A DNA stretch of 64,000 nucleotides from Promerops cafer (lineage: Eukaryota; Chordata; Aves; Passeriformes; Nectariniidae). The stretch is taken from contig VZSE01003090.1 of NCBI GenBank assembly GCA_013398275.1, forward strand, positions 62,001-126,000. The letters are read 5' to 3'. The notes beneath the pieces were generated by a model, which was not told where the DNA came from, made no database searches, and was given only the letters and a program-made list of their open reading frames with translations. This document shows positions 13,964 through 27,290 of this stretch, in pieces; the stretch's first letter is position 1, and each line of letters starts with the position of its first letter. The translations under genes and the position numbers were made by a program.

Positions 13964-14056
13964 ATAGTACAAAGTACATAGTACATTTTTTGTACATAGT
14001 ATAAAAGGTACATAGTACAATGTACGTGGTACATTTTTTGTACACAGTACAAAAAA
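13964..14056. repeat. GTAC-rich tandem repeat, about 48-bp period
   Basis: GTACATTTTTTGTACA occurs at 13981 and again at 14029. The sequence preceding each copy is also similar (CATAGTACAAAGTACATA and CATAGTACAATGTACGTG). Nearly two imperfect 48-bp units carry ten GTAC tetranucleotides in 93 bases. Confidence 0.8.
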
Positions 14057-15454
14057 CAATGATGTTTCCCATTGAAACCTTGGATTAGACAAATAGCAGT
14101 ATCAGCTTTGCATAAAGTTTTTCTTCTGATGAGAATGGGATACATCGTTTTAAAGAGCCAGTCTCAGAGATTATGGTCTACCACTCTTCATATAATTTCT
14201 ATTTAGGAATTTGATAAGATTTTTTCCTGGAAGTCCCGATTTTCCCTGCCTTCTAATTTTTTTTTTTTTTTTTTTTTGCTAAAAGTGACTTAAGGGTCAA
14301 TTTAGAATAACAGACTATTTTCTTTTTAATTTTTTTCCTTTCATGCTACTTTAAGGGAATCTGTCAATCAGTATTTAAAGGAAAATATTCTAGTAAAACT
14401 TGTGATAGTTGCCTGATAATTTTATTCACTCTGCAGAAATGTCAAGGCCTTTAATGGGATGCTTCCCATCAATTTGTCCTTTTTAATACAGTACTCCATG
14501 AGTCAGGCCTTTACGTAATCCTATTTACCAATGACTGCAAAATCATTTATACAATGAGGAATGTAGTAAGTGCTCTCATTTGAAATCAAAATACTGAATT
14601 CCACATGTGGCTAGTGTAGCAGACTACATGGTTGAACTAAAGATACCCTTTGCAGTTCCGTCATCACATGCTAATTATTTCTTTTTCTATTTCTACATAG
14701 AAGACTGGAAGAAATAGTTTTTGTTGTGTTGTAATTCAAGGCAGATGATTATGAATTAACTCATACCAGAAAGGCTGATTTTTCACTGAAGGAAACAAGT
14801 ATTGTTTGTCTCATCAGCTCATTTTTTTTGAAACATTAATTTTTAAACTTTGTCAGTCGTATTCATAAGGGGACATCTGATACAGTTGGAGTCTCATACA
14901 GTTGCAAATGATGAGTTAGAAGCACCAGCTTTCCCCTAGATCAGTTTTATCTGAATGAGCAGTGGTAAGCATGCTGGCTAATTAGACAGCAAGCAATTGA
15001 AATTACAGGGGGGAAAAAAAAAAAAAGAAAGGAATTTTATCAAGACTAATCCAAGTAGTCTTGTTTCCTGTGCCTTGACACATCAAGCAAAAGCCCTTGA
15101 CCCTGCCACGGGATGTAAGACCCTATACAGGTGAAATGTGAATGAAAGGGGTGAATCTGTGGCAGGGGGGCTGTGCCTAACCTGCAGGAATGCTGTTCCC
15201 TGTGCTTAATCTGCATGATTTTGTGTCCTGTGCTGGAGCTACACTGCAGTCATGCATGAAGAATGTCAATCTGACCTCTGAAAAAGATATGAATTCATAA
15301 CAAATCCACCTCCACCTGTGTGTTGTTACTTTTATTGTCATGAGCCTTTCTACATGCTCACCTCTGAAGTAATCCCCTAAGTTTTGCGCCTGCAGCTTCC
15401 CAGTTACACACTCACTAAAGCAAGATAGCTGATGTTCAGCAGGCACAAGGCCAT

Positions 15455-15600
15455 CAAACCCTCAGAGCCCGTCAGAAAACCTCTCCCGTGCCGGTCTGGA
15501 GTGGCCCTGCATCAGAGGAAAGCGTGTGTCTGCACTGCAGTCGATAAAACGCCGGCCACAGGCCCCGCCTTTGCCCTCTCCGGGCAGCCGCCGCGGGAAT
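15455..15600. promoter_or_regulatory. Short CpG cluster
   Basis: About 12 CpG occur in roughly 140 bases, with GCAGCCGCCGCGGGAA at its right edge. There is no recognisable coding sequence and no TATA box. It stands out against AT-rich flanks. Confidence 0.28.
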
Positions 15601-18600
15601 TGGTCTCTCTTTTCTCTGATGCTGCTCAGTGGCCACCTCCTCTTGCCTCTAACAGGGACAGATGCCAGGAAACAAACCTCAGGGACTCATGTGGTGCTGA
15701 GGCATTACTCACGGGCCCACGCATATAAAGGTTCATACAGAGAGACTTACGTATGTAAAAGATGGTTTATTTAAATAAAATACAGAAATCATTACAGAAT
15801 TTAAATAAAAACAGAAAACGAAACAAGCTGTTGTCTAAATGAATCCTGAGCAGATTTATTTTGAAGTCTAATGCTGCTTCCCAGCACCAAGGTAGTGGCA
15901 AAGAAACTATTAATATTTTCAAAGACAAGATATGATGCAAAGTCTACATGGGAAGAAGGAGCTAAAGCCAGCAAAAATGGACAGTCTGCAAAGAGCATGG
16001 AATCTGATCACTGTGCACATTCACTGGAACAAAGAAGAACTGATAATATATATGAAATCAGTGGGACATTTCCATAGTAATAGAAAGGAATTTAACCTAT
16101 CACCTACATCCTGGATGAATGCTCCATTCACTGTATTGATGGCTATAATGAGAACTGCCTCCTCTTTGAAAAGAAAAAACCATATGTAACAATCTTCTTT
16201 TTGCAGTACTTAGTCCTCAATTTTTCCTGAAGGGGACTTAAGACGAAAAAGCAAAATAATCAGAGGAAAAAATTCAAGGTACAAGTTTATCTCACCTTAA
16301 GGTTGGTACCTCCTATTGTAGGTGCCCAGGAGTCACCCAGCTCCTACCTGTGGGTAGGAAACAACTTCAGTCTGCTCATTGCCAAAAGCCAGGCACCACC
16401 AAACTCAGTGTGTTCACACCTCCTGTTTTAGCTATAGACCTCAGATATTATGGTAGTGAACACAGTGGGAAGACTAATAAGGAAATTTGCTATCTAATAA
16501 TTCATATATAATAATCTCTTTATTTAGAGCAGATTATGAACAGTTTTCAGTGTACAATGCATGGGACCATTCTTGCAATAGAGATAATGAACCATAAAAC
16601 ACCTGTCCACCACATGAGCACACTCCTCACCCAGCCATCAGAGCAAATCTATCAACTGCTTAAGGTGATAGGAATATGTCATATCTGATATCTGATGGGC
16701 CATGGAACAAAGGATGAGGAAGTCCTGCATCAGGTCTCTGCAGACAAAGCCATTGCCACATGGATCACAGGTGCAGCTCTGGTTCTCCCCTGAAGGGAAT
16801 AAGCTCTTTAATGGACTTTGCAACATTCATGACAAGCAATTATGTCCAGGTCCATGGCATTAAATGCACAGACATGGCAGCACAGATCTTGGGGCCTGTC
16901 ACAAATTGACACTAAATAAATTGTTCAGGACCTTGGCTTGGTACAGCAGTTGCTTTCTTTGAAAACAACACGGTGTTTATTTCTCTGCAGCCTGGATTAG
17001 AACAGCAATGCAATTGCTTTCTGTAATGAGGATTAATTTATCCACTCAGTTACTTCAAGCCAGTGAAAGTTAAATGGGGACATAAAATTTGAGCATTATT
17101 CAGTTATTTAGAGCCTAAACAAGGACTCTTTCTTCTGTCTCACCTCATTCACTGTACCACCCTGCTGTCAAAATGTAACTCTACTTAAAATAATGACATG
17201 CCAGTATGTGTTTTGTTTACAAACTATTAAAACAAAGTTGTTCAAGTTGCTCAAACACAGAAAAGAGAGGCAGTGTCAGAGTTACAAGTTTTACTGCAAT
17301 AAGGTTGGTCTGTCCACTTTCCAACTTAATTCCTAGAAAAAATTTATTTAACATCCATCACTAAGAAATATGAATAGGAGATACATGCTGGTACAATATG
17401 CACTCTCTTAGCTAGCAAAATGTGCCTCAGAAAGAGGTACCATCCTTTTGATGACTGGACAACCCTGCAATCCTTTAAAGAAGTTTCAGTTAAGATTTTG
17501 TTTTGTGGCCTTAAAACCAAATTGAGAAGCTCAGAACTCCAAGTTACATTCCTCTTGCAAATTACATGAGGTCATAAACAAAGACTGATATTAAAAAAGG
17601 AGATGGGACTGATACAGCTGGAATGAAAATATATATGTAAAAATATATCTATATTTATAAATATACATATATGGGAGATGGAAACGTATGTTAATATAAG
17701 ATATTGGAAGAATAATTTCAGTAGAAAAATCTACTTTAAACTAAGGTGGGAGTAACATTTGCAGAAAAGGTAAGAAACACTGCACTGGGAATTAGTCTTT
17801 CCTGTAGTACATAGGTTACTTTGATCTTCCATAGAAATATGAGACTGCAAGTTAGCCATAATTGCTTTGCCCCCTGTTTTTAACCTCATAGTTATTCTCA
17901 GCTTCCTCAGACTTTGAGAAAATCCTAAGAAAATAATATATTCTCTCTTCAAATTAGAGTCAAGCAGCATATCTTGTGCTCTTCATGGCACTCTGAAGGG
18001 TCAAATCTGTCCTGGAGCTGAACTGAAGGACAAATCAGCCCAACAACCTACCACATTCCCTCTTTCCAAGTGTGGGGACTGGCAAGATTGTACCTTGGCA
18101 CTGAGCTCCTTGCCTGTGTTTCTACATGCTTCCAGTCAGGGTCAGAAAGAATCAGGTATAGATGTGACTTTCTGGAAGTCTTAAGAGAATCAAGAATGGG
18201 TAAAACCGAAATTAGAGCTAGATCTGCCTCCTAACAGTTTCACTGAGAAGTCATACTCTTCTGTTCATTGGGTAGGCACAGAAGCACACCCATAACATAA
18301 GGAAACGTATTAATATGAATAAATGCTCATGTGAGTAAGGCTTTCAAAATCCTGTCTGACATTTTGATATAAAACGAATTAGTGATTTAGCAATGAAACA
18401 ATGGGAAGAATGCCTGCATCTCACAGTCGAGGCAGATGTACAATGGCACACCCAGCAATCCGTCCTACAAGCCAGTCCTAAATATAAGTGCAAGGTGGGG
18501 ACAAAACAGAATAGTAAACATGCCTGGGGTAAACTGCAGTGAGAAGCAGATCTTGTAAGCTGTGGTGAGAAGAAACCCCTCTGGTGGCACGTGCCTGGGA

Positions 18601-19670
18601 GATTGCAGGTAGTGGATGTGACATTGCACTTCCTTGGAAGCACTTGGGATCTGATGAGGCTGTGTCTAATTTAGATAACATGGAAATGTCACAACATCCA
18701 GCCTTAAGGCACGCCCAGAAGATAGGCAAAGTGACCAAGCTGTGTTTCAACTGCTGTTTCATACATACAAACTGCAGCAGACCCTGCCACGGAGATCATG
18801 CAAATAAAAACATTAGGTTGAGTCAAAATGGCTGGAAGAAGATACCCCTGAGCCTCAGGGTATCCCCTCCAACCTAGACACTGCACTATAAGCCACAGGA
18901 TTACTTAGCCCAGGGTTGGATTCAGCCCCTGGATGAGGGCAGAGATCTCCCTGGCTTGGTGTTGGAGGTGGAGCATCACCAGTCTCTCAGGTGAGCATAA
19001 GTGCAGGTTTCCAGGCTGGAGCTGAGCTGATGCCCTGCTGCAGTCAGTGTGGGACAATGTAGCAAAAGCAAAAATACCTGTCTGGGCTCAGTGCTGGGCA
19101 GGAATTATTTTGTCTGTGTCACTGGTTGCTTTATATCCTCTAAGAGATCATAGCCCAAATCAGACATCCCACTGATGGGGCAAGACTGTTGGTGAAGAAG
19201 CAGTTCTGAAAGATGTGTCAAAGCCTGTTTCTAACAAACAGGATTCCTTTTCAGCTTGTAGCTTTGCTTAGTCTGTCAGGGTATTTGTAATATTTTAGCA
19301 TCTGTTTCACTGAAAACAAGCTCTTTTTTAATATCACAGTTTTATCTTTTTTTTTCTCCATTTTTACAGAGCTCGATGTCTCTCCATGCTGCAGTCCTGT
19401 AGGGATGCTCTCCCATCCAAGATAATTACCTGCTCATTAATAATGTTCCAAACTGGCTGGAATTTGTCATTGACTTCCACAGATTCTCAGGAGTTTATGA
19501 CCAAACTGGCCAACTTTCATTTGGTCATGGAAAGGGAGCAACGTAAGAGACATGAGGAAGATCAGCAGTGCCTTTGGTACTGCTTTAGCAGGGAGACATT
19601 CAGAACTTCATCCACAGTGTCAAATGGAACCTTCATCTTCCTCATGTTCTTGTTAGATATATTGCTGGGA

Positions 19671-19692
19671 TCCATCCATCCATCCATCCATC
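19671..19692. repeat. (CATC)n microsatellite
   Basis: Five tandem CATC tetranucleotides within TCCATCCATCCATCCATC sequence. A simple repeat. Confidence 0.9.
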
Positions 19693-20437
19693 TCAATGGG
19701 ATGATGAGTGCTGGGGGGAGTGAGTCCAGTTTGTTGTTCTGGATATGAGCCCATGGCTGATGCGTACCATACAAAGCCCTTGACTCCCTTTGGGATGAGC
19801 TGCAAAATAAAAGCCTGAATTCAGTTTTTATGGGTATTGGTCACTTCAGAGGTCTCTGTCTGCAACCCACTGAGGGTTGCGTCCATCCTCTAGCCTGTTG
19901 TCTGCCATGGAGAAAAAGCCATGGTCAGCACCTCTTCAAGAACGAGACACAACAGCTCCAGGAGAAAATAAAAGGATTGATCATCTTCCTCTGCTGAACA
20001 TCCCAGTCACTTCAGTGAGCTTGTCCTGAACTTCAGTAAAACATCTGAGCCACTGCAGAGACCTCCACAGAATGATGTCCCAGCTTTCCTCACCTCCTCA
20101 CCTCTCCTTTACCCAACAGTACTGACCAGGGTCTCCAGTTTTCTGCAGTTACTCAGCTGTGCCTGTGAGGGAAATGTAGCTGCATCCTCGAAGAGGCTGG
20201 AAAAGAAAGTGTGACCTGGAGAGTCTGGGAAAGATGGGGATTTTCCGCAAAAGGGGCCACAAAGCAGTTCACAGTTTCCAAGGTGGTTGCGTGGGATGGG
20301 AGCTGCAAAGTGATCTCAATGCACCAAGTAGCATTCCCTTCCATTTCTGGCTGTGCCATAAATCCCTCATAGTAAATAAAGGCTTTTGTGCATACCAGGT
20401 GTCCCGATGGCAGAACCAAGGCATGCAGAAATAAAAG

Positions 20438-20462
20438 AAGCATCACTGGTTAAGTGATGCTT
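20438..20462. repeat. Inverted repeat: 10-bp stem, 5-base loop
   Basis: AAGCATCACT and AGTGATGCTT are perfect reverse complements separated by GGTTA. The hairpin is too short for a microRNA precursor and has no T-run to suggest a pol III terminator. Confidence 0.7.
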
Positions 20463-23400
20463 TCCGGGCACCAGGATGGTTTTATTCAGAGTTCCAGCTA
20501 AGGGGAGGATGATCTTGTACCTAAAGTATTCTGAGAGATGCAGTCAAGCCCTGGCTCTTTCACAGGGAGCTGTGGGGATGCATCTGTAATCTGGTGGGAG
20601 GCTGAGCTGAAGGCCATATATGTAGATGAAGAGAAGCTGAAGAGAGAAGATTTTTTTGATTTATCCCTGCTGGCTCAGACATACATCTTAACCCTTCCAG
20701 CGTTAGCCCTCATAAGCACAGAGCAGCACCTCTCTGGGAGCCCAGGAACCTCGGCGCCTGCCATCAGCTGTGCTTCCTGGCTGTTTGCACAAAGCACAAA
20801 GCTAATGGCAGACAAATCTGTGCAAACAAACAGAGGCTGCATAACTGTATCCCGGGATGGGACAAAATCCCACAAGCTCACAGTCATTTCCTAGATAAAT
20901 CTGGATGCATTTACAGGGCTGCTGTCGTGGAGGAGGTTGGATTAATGGCAGGGAGGTCCCCTAGGAAGCTCTGCCCTGGCTCCCAGCCTGTCTCATCACC
21001 AGAGGGTGCACAGGTGTGTGGGGCCTGGGCAGGATTACCTGGGTGCTGCTGTGCACAGAGAGACCAGGACTGGGCACTCGGCAGGAGGAGTGAAGGAGAA
21101 GAATCTCCTGAACTCAGAGGGCTGCAGGGAAAAGCAGCTATGCTCCCCCAGTGAGCTGGAAACAGGCTGGGGAAAAAGTGATGGGGACAACGTGCCTCTT
21201 GGGATCCCTTCCATAGTGGCAGAAGGAAAATGCACATTTCATTTGCCCTCCTACACTGTCCTTCCCTGTAAGCTGCAGGTGCTGTGGTGGCCACAGGGCA
21301 CCTGGATGGGGCATTTTGGAAATGAGCAGAGGAAGGACCAAAGGGGTATGTAGCCACAAGGACATTTCTGCTGAAGCAGCTGAGACCCCACCACGGAGCT
21401 TCCTCCCAAGTGAGGCCAAGGCTTCACAGCAACCCCTTAGCCACAGGAAGGTCACCCAGCCCACCACAAAAGCCTTTGTCTACTGAGAATAATTTTTGAG
21501 ACCAGCAGACCCCACAACTGCTTTCAAGACACTGCTGTTTCCTTGATCATGTCTCTCCAGGTCAGCCAGGGGGACCAGTGGGGTCCTGGCGTGGGCTGCA
21601 CTGCAGCACCTTGTTCTTTCCTCACCAGGGTCAGATGATGCCTGCCAGGCTCTTCTTTGCTGTGTTTCCAGCATGCAGAGCTGGAAAACTAATGGACATT
21701 ACTTTTCCTGGAAAATGGTGCTGAGCATCGCTTACCAGAAGCACAGAAAGCCTTCCACACAGCACAGGGCCCCCATGACCAGGAGGGCAGTGTGGAGGGA
21801 AGGGTGGCCTGCAGGAAAAGTTTGTCCCAGTTGCCGTCATTTTCTTAATTCACCTTGCAGTAAAGAAAATGAATACAATAAGTCGGATATTAGAAAATAT
21901 AGAAAGGACATTCCTGTATTGTTCAAAGTATCGTTACACATGCTTTAGGACATGGACATTTTTTCTTTTAAAGTACAGAGACAGTCCAACACTTTAAAAA
22001 CACAGACATTATAGATAAAAGTTGTTTATAAAAATCATAAATCATCTTATTTTAAACAATGGTTGCCCAGAAATATTCTACCATGGGTCAGCTTCCTGCA
22101 ATCAAAAACTCTACTGGGAAACTGGGTTTAATTTCCTCTCCACTGACAGTTTTTTATGTGATGCTGAACAGCTTTCTTAATTGCTCCGCATCTCAGTTTC
22201 CCATTCATAAATAATTGTACTTCCTTTCCTGCAGACTTTTTTTCTTAATTTTAAAATTACATTCAAAAAAGTTACTCAGGATGCAAAACCTGTGTACTGC
22301 AATGCTGAGAAATTAATGCTGCACTAAAATTGTCTTGATTCTGCCTCTTCAACTCCCATTTTGGACTGTCCTCGAGGCACAAGTGAGTTGACAATTAAAT
22401 TCTGTAGCATAATGCAGATAGGGGACAGAATTAAGGTTACACACTAATCACCCCTTTCTTTCATCTCTTATGCATGACTTTGAAGCTTAAATAGAATTCT
22501 TTTAATGTATTGCTAAGTGTCACTTTCTGTGTAATTTTAAAGAAAGAGGTAAAAACAGAATTATTTTATGTCTGCTCTTGTACTTTGTGTGTGCATTTAT
22601 TAAACAGTGTTCCTAGTGAGGGCACACTGACTCCTGGGCATTGCCACCACCTCGGCCACCTCTGCCTGGGTCTGGTCACACCACGTGGTGCTTGTGCAAA
22701 GCTGCTGATGGGGCAAGGGGTCACACACCCAGAGACAGGAGGAGAGGGGAGGATTGAAGAACCCAAGTCTCTCTTTCCATGTTTCCACAACATCCTGTCC
22801 AGCCAGAGCTGGTTATCAGACCTGAGAGGGTCTCACAGGGCAGCTGAGGCCACCACACCTCACCCTTGCTCTCCCAACCTGGAGGCTCTGGCCGTGCTGG
22901 ATGAGCTTGTCCAGTCCATGGGTCTGGAGCTGCCCCTCCCAGAGCTCCCAGCCCTGCTCTGCAGACTTGCTTTGGGGCACAAAGAACAATCAGGATCAAT
23001 TAGTCTGAAAGTACACTGCTGACTTTTTCCAGGAGAAACATGAAAGGACAGAAGAGAAATTGCCGTTTTCAAAATTCCTAACTCAGCAAAATCTAGGTGA
23101 ATTCTTGTGGAAAAAGAAAATGCATTTCCATAGCTCCAGGGATTCCTTCTGCAACATTTCAAAGGCTGGCTGCAAACACCAGCAATGCAGAACCTCTCAG
23201 TGACAGAAAGTATTAAATGGTCCAAACAGATGGGATAGTATTGACAGCAGTGGCAGTAACACAGTCCTGCACCAGTCTGTTTGGTGATGCTGGGATCAGT
23301 TCCCAGGTCAGCAGGGGATTGCTGTGGTTCCTTGGGCTTTGTGTACCGGTCTGTGTGCTGCTGTGTGTGTCCCCTCTGCATCAGCCTGGTCTGCTGTGGA

Positions 23401-24087
23401 AACCAGAGTGCAGTGAGGTGTGCAGGCCTGATGTGCTTCCCGAGGGAGGGCTGGCCGTTCTTGCTGCAGGGGAAAAAATATTCACTGACTCTGCAAAGTG
23501 TGGGTCAGTGTAGTATTATGGGTGAGTTTTGTGATTTGTTTCCATTTAGTGTAAGATGTTTTTTGTACAGCAAATACCTATCCTGCTTGTGTTGTTTGGA
23601 TTGCTTGACAGAGATGTCACATCAGTATCAAAAAGTCAGATGACCAGGAGGATTGAAAGCCTGCTAGAAACATCATCCAGTGGCAAGAGCATCACAGCCT
23701 GCCTGTCTTGCCCAGGAGATTGTGGGAGTCTTATGGTGACCAAACTCCTGTCAAATGGGGAAACCTGGTCTTTTCACCAAGGAAGTCAATGGTCTGAGCA
23801 GGAATTGGTAAGCAGGGTAGCTCCTGTTTTCTCACAATTAAAATGGAAGAAGTAATCATTTCTTAAAAGCTGATTAGAGAGAGGAAAATGAGTGAAGAAA
23901 TTAACAGATTGAGCAGGATGGGCCATTTAGACTCCTGGAGATGTCAGGTTCAGGAAACACAGAACAAGGGTTTTCTGTGTCATACTGGTCAATTTGAACA
24001 GATCCAAGGGGCATGGTCATTTGTCTGGATACCAATCATCATTTTCTTACCTTCAGATGTTTTCTGAATCTATTTGGAATTAAAAAG

Positions 24088-24658
24088 AGCTGGGTTTGGC
24101 TGGGATGGAGTAAGTTTTATTCAAAGTAGCAAGGTGGGGCTATGTTTTGGATTTGTGCTGGGAACAGTGCTAACAACACAGGGATGTTTTAGTTACTGCT
24201 CAGCAGGCCTTACACAGAGCCAAGGCCCTTTCTTCTTCTTGCACTGCCCCACCAGTGAGGAGTCTGGGGGTGCACAAGGAACCGGGAGGGGACACAGCCA
24301 CAACAGCTGACCCAAGGGTGTCCCACACCATACAACACCACGCTCTGCAGTAACAGCTGAGGGAAGATGGAGGAAGGGGGGATGCTTAGAGTGACTGTGT
24401 TGGCCTTCCCAAGTCACCACTACAGGTGATGGAGCCCTGCTGTCCTGGACATGGCTGAACAACTGCCTGGTAAGGGGAAATGATGAGTGAATTCCTTGGT
24501 TTGTTTTGCTTGTGTGTGCAACTTTTGCTTTACTTGCTAAACTGTCTTTATCTCAGCCTATGAGCTTTCTCACTTTTATACCTCTGTTTCTCTCCCCCAT
24601 CCCACTGGGGCTGGTGAATGAGATGTGTGGGATGTAACTGCCAGCTGGGGTTAATCAA
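24088..24658 (+). mobile_element. Older, decayed LTR related to the 48.7 kb LTR
   Basis: This segment follows the 48747-49333 LTR along most of its length. Shared blocks include a GGCT(G/A)TGTTTTGGATTTG segment, the AAGTCACCACTA segment, GTGATGG(G/A)GCCCTGCT, TTGCTTGTGTGTG and ACTGTC(C/T)TTATCTCA. It has lost the clean TG...CA ends and the TATA box, with CTCTGCAGTAACAGC standing where the TATATAA region is in the other copy. No target-site duplication is evident. It is an older or more diverged solo LTR on the plus strand, with no internal retroviral genes nearby. Confidence 0.8.
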
Positions 24659-27149
24659 AAATATTATGTCATTCCAAGATAATTTTGTTTCCTTATGTAG
24701 CTTCTGTGGTGATGGTTTCATGTGAAAACACGGCCTTCCCTGTATGCTAGTAAAATCCAAACCTGAGGTTATTAACCCTCAGAGAGAGGGAGGGCAATGG
24801 TTGTTCATGGCTCTGGACATAAAGGTTCACAGACCTCATCATGTAGAAAATGAAGGAGGACAGAAAAGAGAGAAATCAAACTTGCTCAATTCAAAGCCCA
24901 CAAGTCCAGAGTTATTTGCCAGCTATTTAATTTTGGTAGCCCTGACTCTGTTTGATGAGTGAGAGTTCATTGCATTTACTGTTGAACCTACACTTGCCTC
25001 CTTCAGAGCAGGATGTTTTGTTGGGGATGAGAATGGCTGCAATATTTTGGCCAGGCCAGGGGCAGCATGAAGCCCCAAGCCCCTTGGGTGGAGAGTGATT
25101 GCAGGAAAGGTGCCCATAGTCCCTGGCTGTGATAGGGCAGAGCTGTGCAAACCCCTCCAGGATTTACCACATGCCTGCTCAGGAATCCAAGGTGAGACAA
25201 TGCTTCCCTCAATTCACATGCAACACTTAAAGGCTCCAAACTCCTGTCAAGAAAGGCTGAAAGAGCTGCGGAAAAAGCCAGAAGGTGAGTGGGAGCAGGC
25301 TTTCCTCCCTGCTCCCTGGCTGAATAAACTGGGAGTTGTAAAAAGAAATGGTTGGTGAAACTTCCTTTGTGTTTTGTCAGTGAGTTCACAAGGACCCAGA
25401 TCCATTCTATTGATTTCTTCTTGCTGAAAGGTAAGCACAAGCCCTTATCAGTGGATAAACATACTGCACCCAGGAATTTGTTGACCATGGTCGTAGCAAA
25501 GGAAAACATAGTAAACTCACATATTGGATTATTTGCAAATTGCAGCAGTGAAACTAATCTAACCTTTCAGCGGCTCTTTTAAGTGGTATTATTATTAGCC
25601 CTTGTTCAGAGGATGGCAGGCAGGCAGCCAGTAAAGCACTTAGAGTTTGCCATCATCCATCTGTTCCTCTATAGATTTGAAGATTGTAGGAATTTTCCTT
25701 TTTAGGACTTACTTGGAATATGATTAGTGGACCACTTGCCATGCTGCTATACAAGTGTGTCTGTGTGCTTCAGGCAGAAGTATGTGACAGGTATTTTATC
25801 AATGAGGGACTTTCAGTTGAACAGTATTTCCATTCATCTCTTTGTTTGTTTATTTGTGTAGTAAAGCTGCCCCTGGTGTTCTCAAAACACACATCAGGAT
25901 TACAAATATTTTGTGTTGCATTAAGAGAGTTATCCGAGCAGTTGCCCATAACCTTCCAGCTCCCCAGGAAATTAGGCATAAAATTAAAAGGCCTTATTTT
26001 TAAATACTTGAATGTATGTGTTTTTTCTTAATAGTCACAACTATAATTGCAAGAACAGCTAGTGGAACAGTGTCTGTTATCCTAGGTAAATCACAGTCAG
26101 GGATTAGTATTATGGGATGCAGAGACAAGAAAAATTTAGCCTGTGTCACTAGACCTACGTAGTCCAAGTAGTCAGATTATTCTGCTTTTCCTGTGATTTT
26201 CAAAATGTAGCCTGCTCAGCACTGGCCTGGCAGAGCTCATTGCAGAGATGACATTAATGGGGCTGGGAGCACTGAGGGCAGTTCAGCCCTTCTGGTGAGG
26301 AACGTGAGGAACGTGATTTACAGTGGACCTCATTTCACAGGGAAGGTTCAATAAGGCAATTTCTTCTTTGAATTCCTTCAGGGTTCTCCATTCACTATTC
26401 CATAAATATGGACAAGATCAAAGATGTAATTATGTCCAATTATGTTAATATACAAGAATTTTCTCTTTCCAGCAGTCATTCAACACCATAGCTTTTACCT
26501 GGGCTCCCAAAAGGCCCTGCAAAGCTCCTGGGTTTCACTTGCTCTGTTCTGCTGCTCCTAGCTCCCAAAAGGTACATTTCCAGAAGTTATTGTTTTCCAT
26601 TTGCTCTCTGATGAACTAGGGAAGGGCTGGGAACATCATGTCTCCCAGGAAGCCTACAATATTCCTAGCAACGTCTCTGAAATGGTCTGTGTGCCAGAAA
26701 GCTGGATTTATTCCTTTCAAGAGGGAATTTGACCCGTGGGGAGGTGAGCTGTATAAATACACCTCTAATGCCCTGTGCAGCCTGATCCACTCACGTTATG
26801 TTCTGACGACCAGAGCACCAAATGTGAATCTTGGTGGGGCAGTGAGTTCAATCAAAAAGCAGTTCCTGCTCCAAGGATACAATGCAATTTTCTAACCCAG
26901 ACTAGGACATGGCAGAATTTATCCAGCACGTCCCTATCAAAGGGTCTGGACAAATGGTTTCTTAGAGACCCAGATCTGTAGGCTGTAAATGAGCCAGTTC
27001 TGCCATGAAATGCATACATGGACAGAAGGACAAAATGATACCTCCTTAAGATTTTTGCCATGCTGATGGGGACAATTCCTGCAGGATAGATAGTACTTGT
27101 AAGAAGGGCAGCTGGCAAGGTGGGAATTTGGAGGTGGGGCCAGGTGAGA

Positions 27150-27290
27150 TGCCAGCTGACCGCTCCCAGCAGCCCGGGGTCGGTCACCCCGGCGGGACGC
27201 GTGTCCCTCCCTGAAGCCTTTCCCGTGCAGCGCAGCCGGCGCCGCTGCTCCCGCCACGCTCCGTCTGCCGGGCTCTCCCAGCCCAGAGCC
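27150..27290. promoter_or_regulatory. Short CpG cluster
   Basis: About 16 CpG occur in roughly 125 bases, including GACGCGTG and CCGGCGCCGC. Immediately downstream on the plus strand, TTTCTGTGTCTTTCACAG looks like a splice acceptor, but no linked donor or coding exon is convincing. It may be a small orphan CpG island or GC-rich repeat. Confidence 0.3.

Larger units (their letters stand above)
9246..24087. other. Intergenic, no gene seen
   Basis: About 15 kb without a recognisable exon. It contains the small tandem repeats at 11.0, 14.0 and 19.7 kb, a T17-like run near 14260, a TA-rich stretch near 17630-17672, the CpG cluster at 15.5 kb and the hairpin at 20.4 kb. The GC-richer frames near 20.5-23.4 kb overlap on both strands and carry no known motif. 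Confidence 0.55.

Noticed and set aside
20438..20462. Hairpin as a microRNA precursor or terminator
   Set aside because: A 10-bp stem is far too short for a pre-miRNA, and intrinsic terminators do not apply in a vertebrate genome.
20911..21467. Overlapping 109-148 codon frames on both strands
   Set aside because: Several frames are open at once with no family signature, which is typical of stop-poor GC-rich non-coding DNA.
22510..23022. 170-codon plus-strand ORF
   Set aside because: There are long frames on the opposite strand too (22860-23381), no known motif and no splice or promoter context. It is probably chance in GC-richer DNA.
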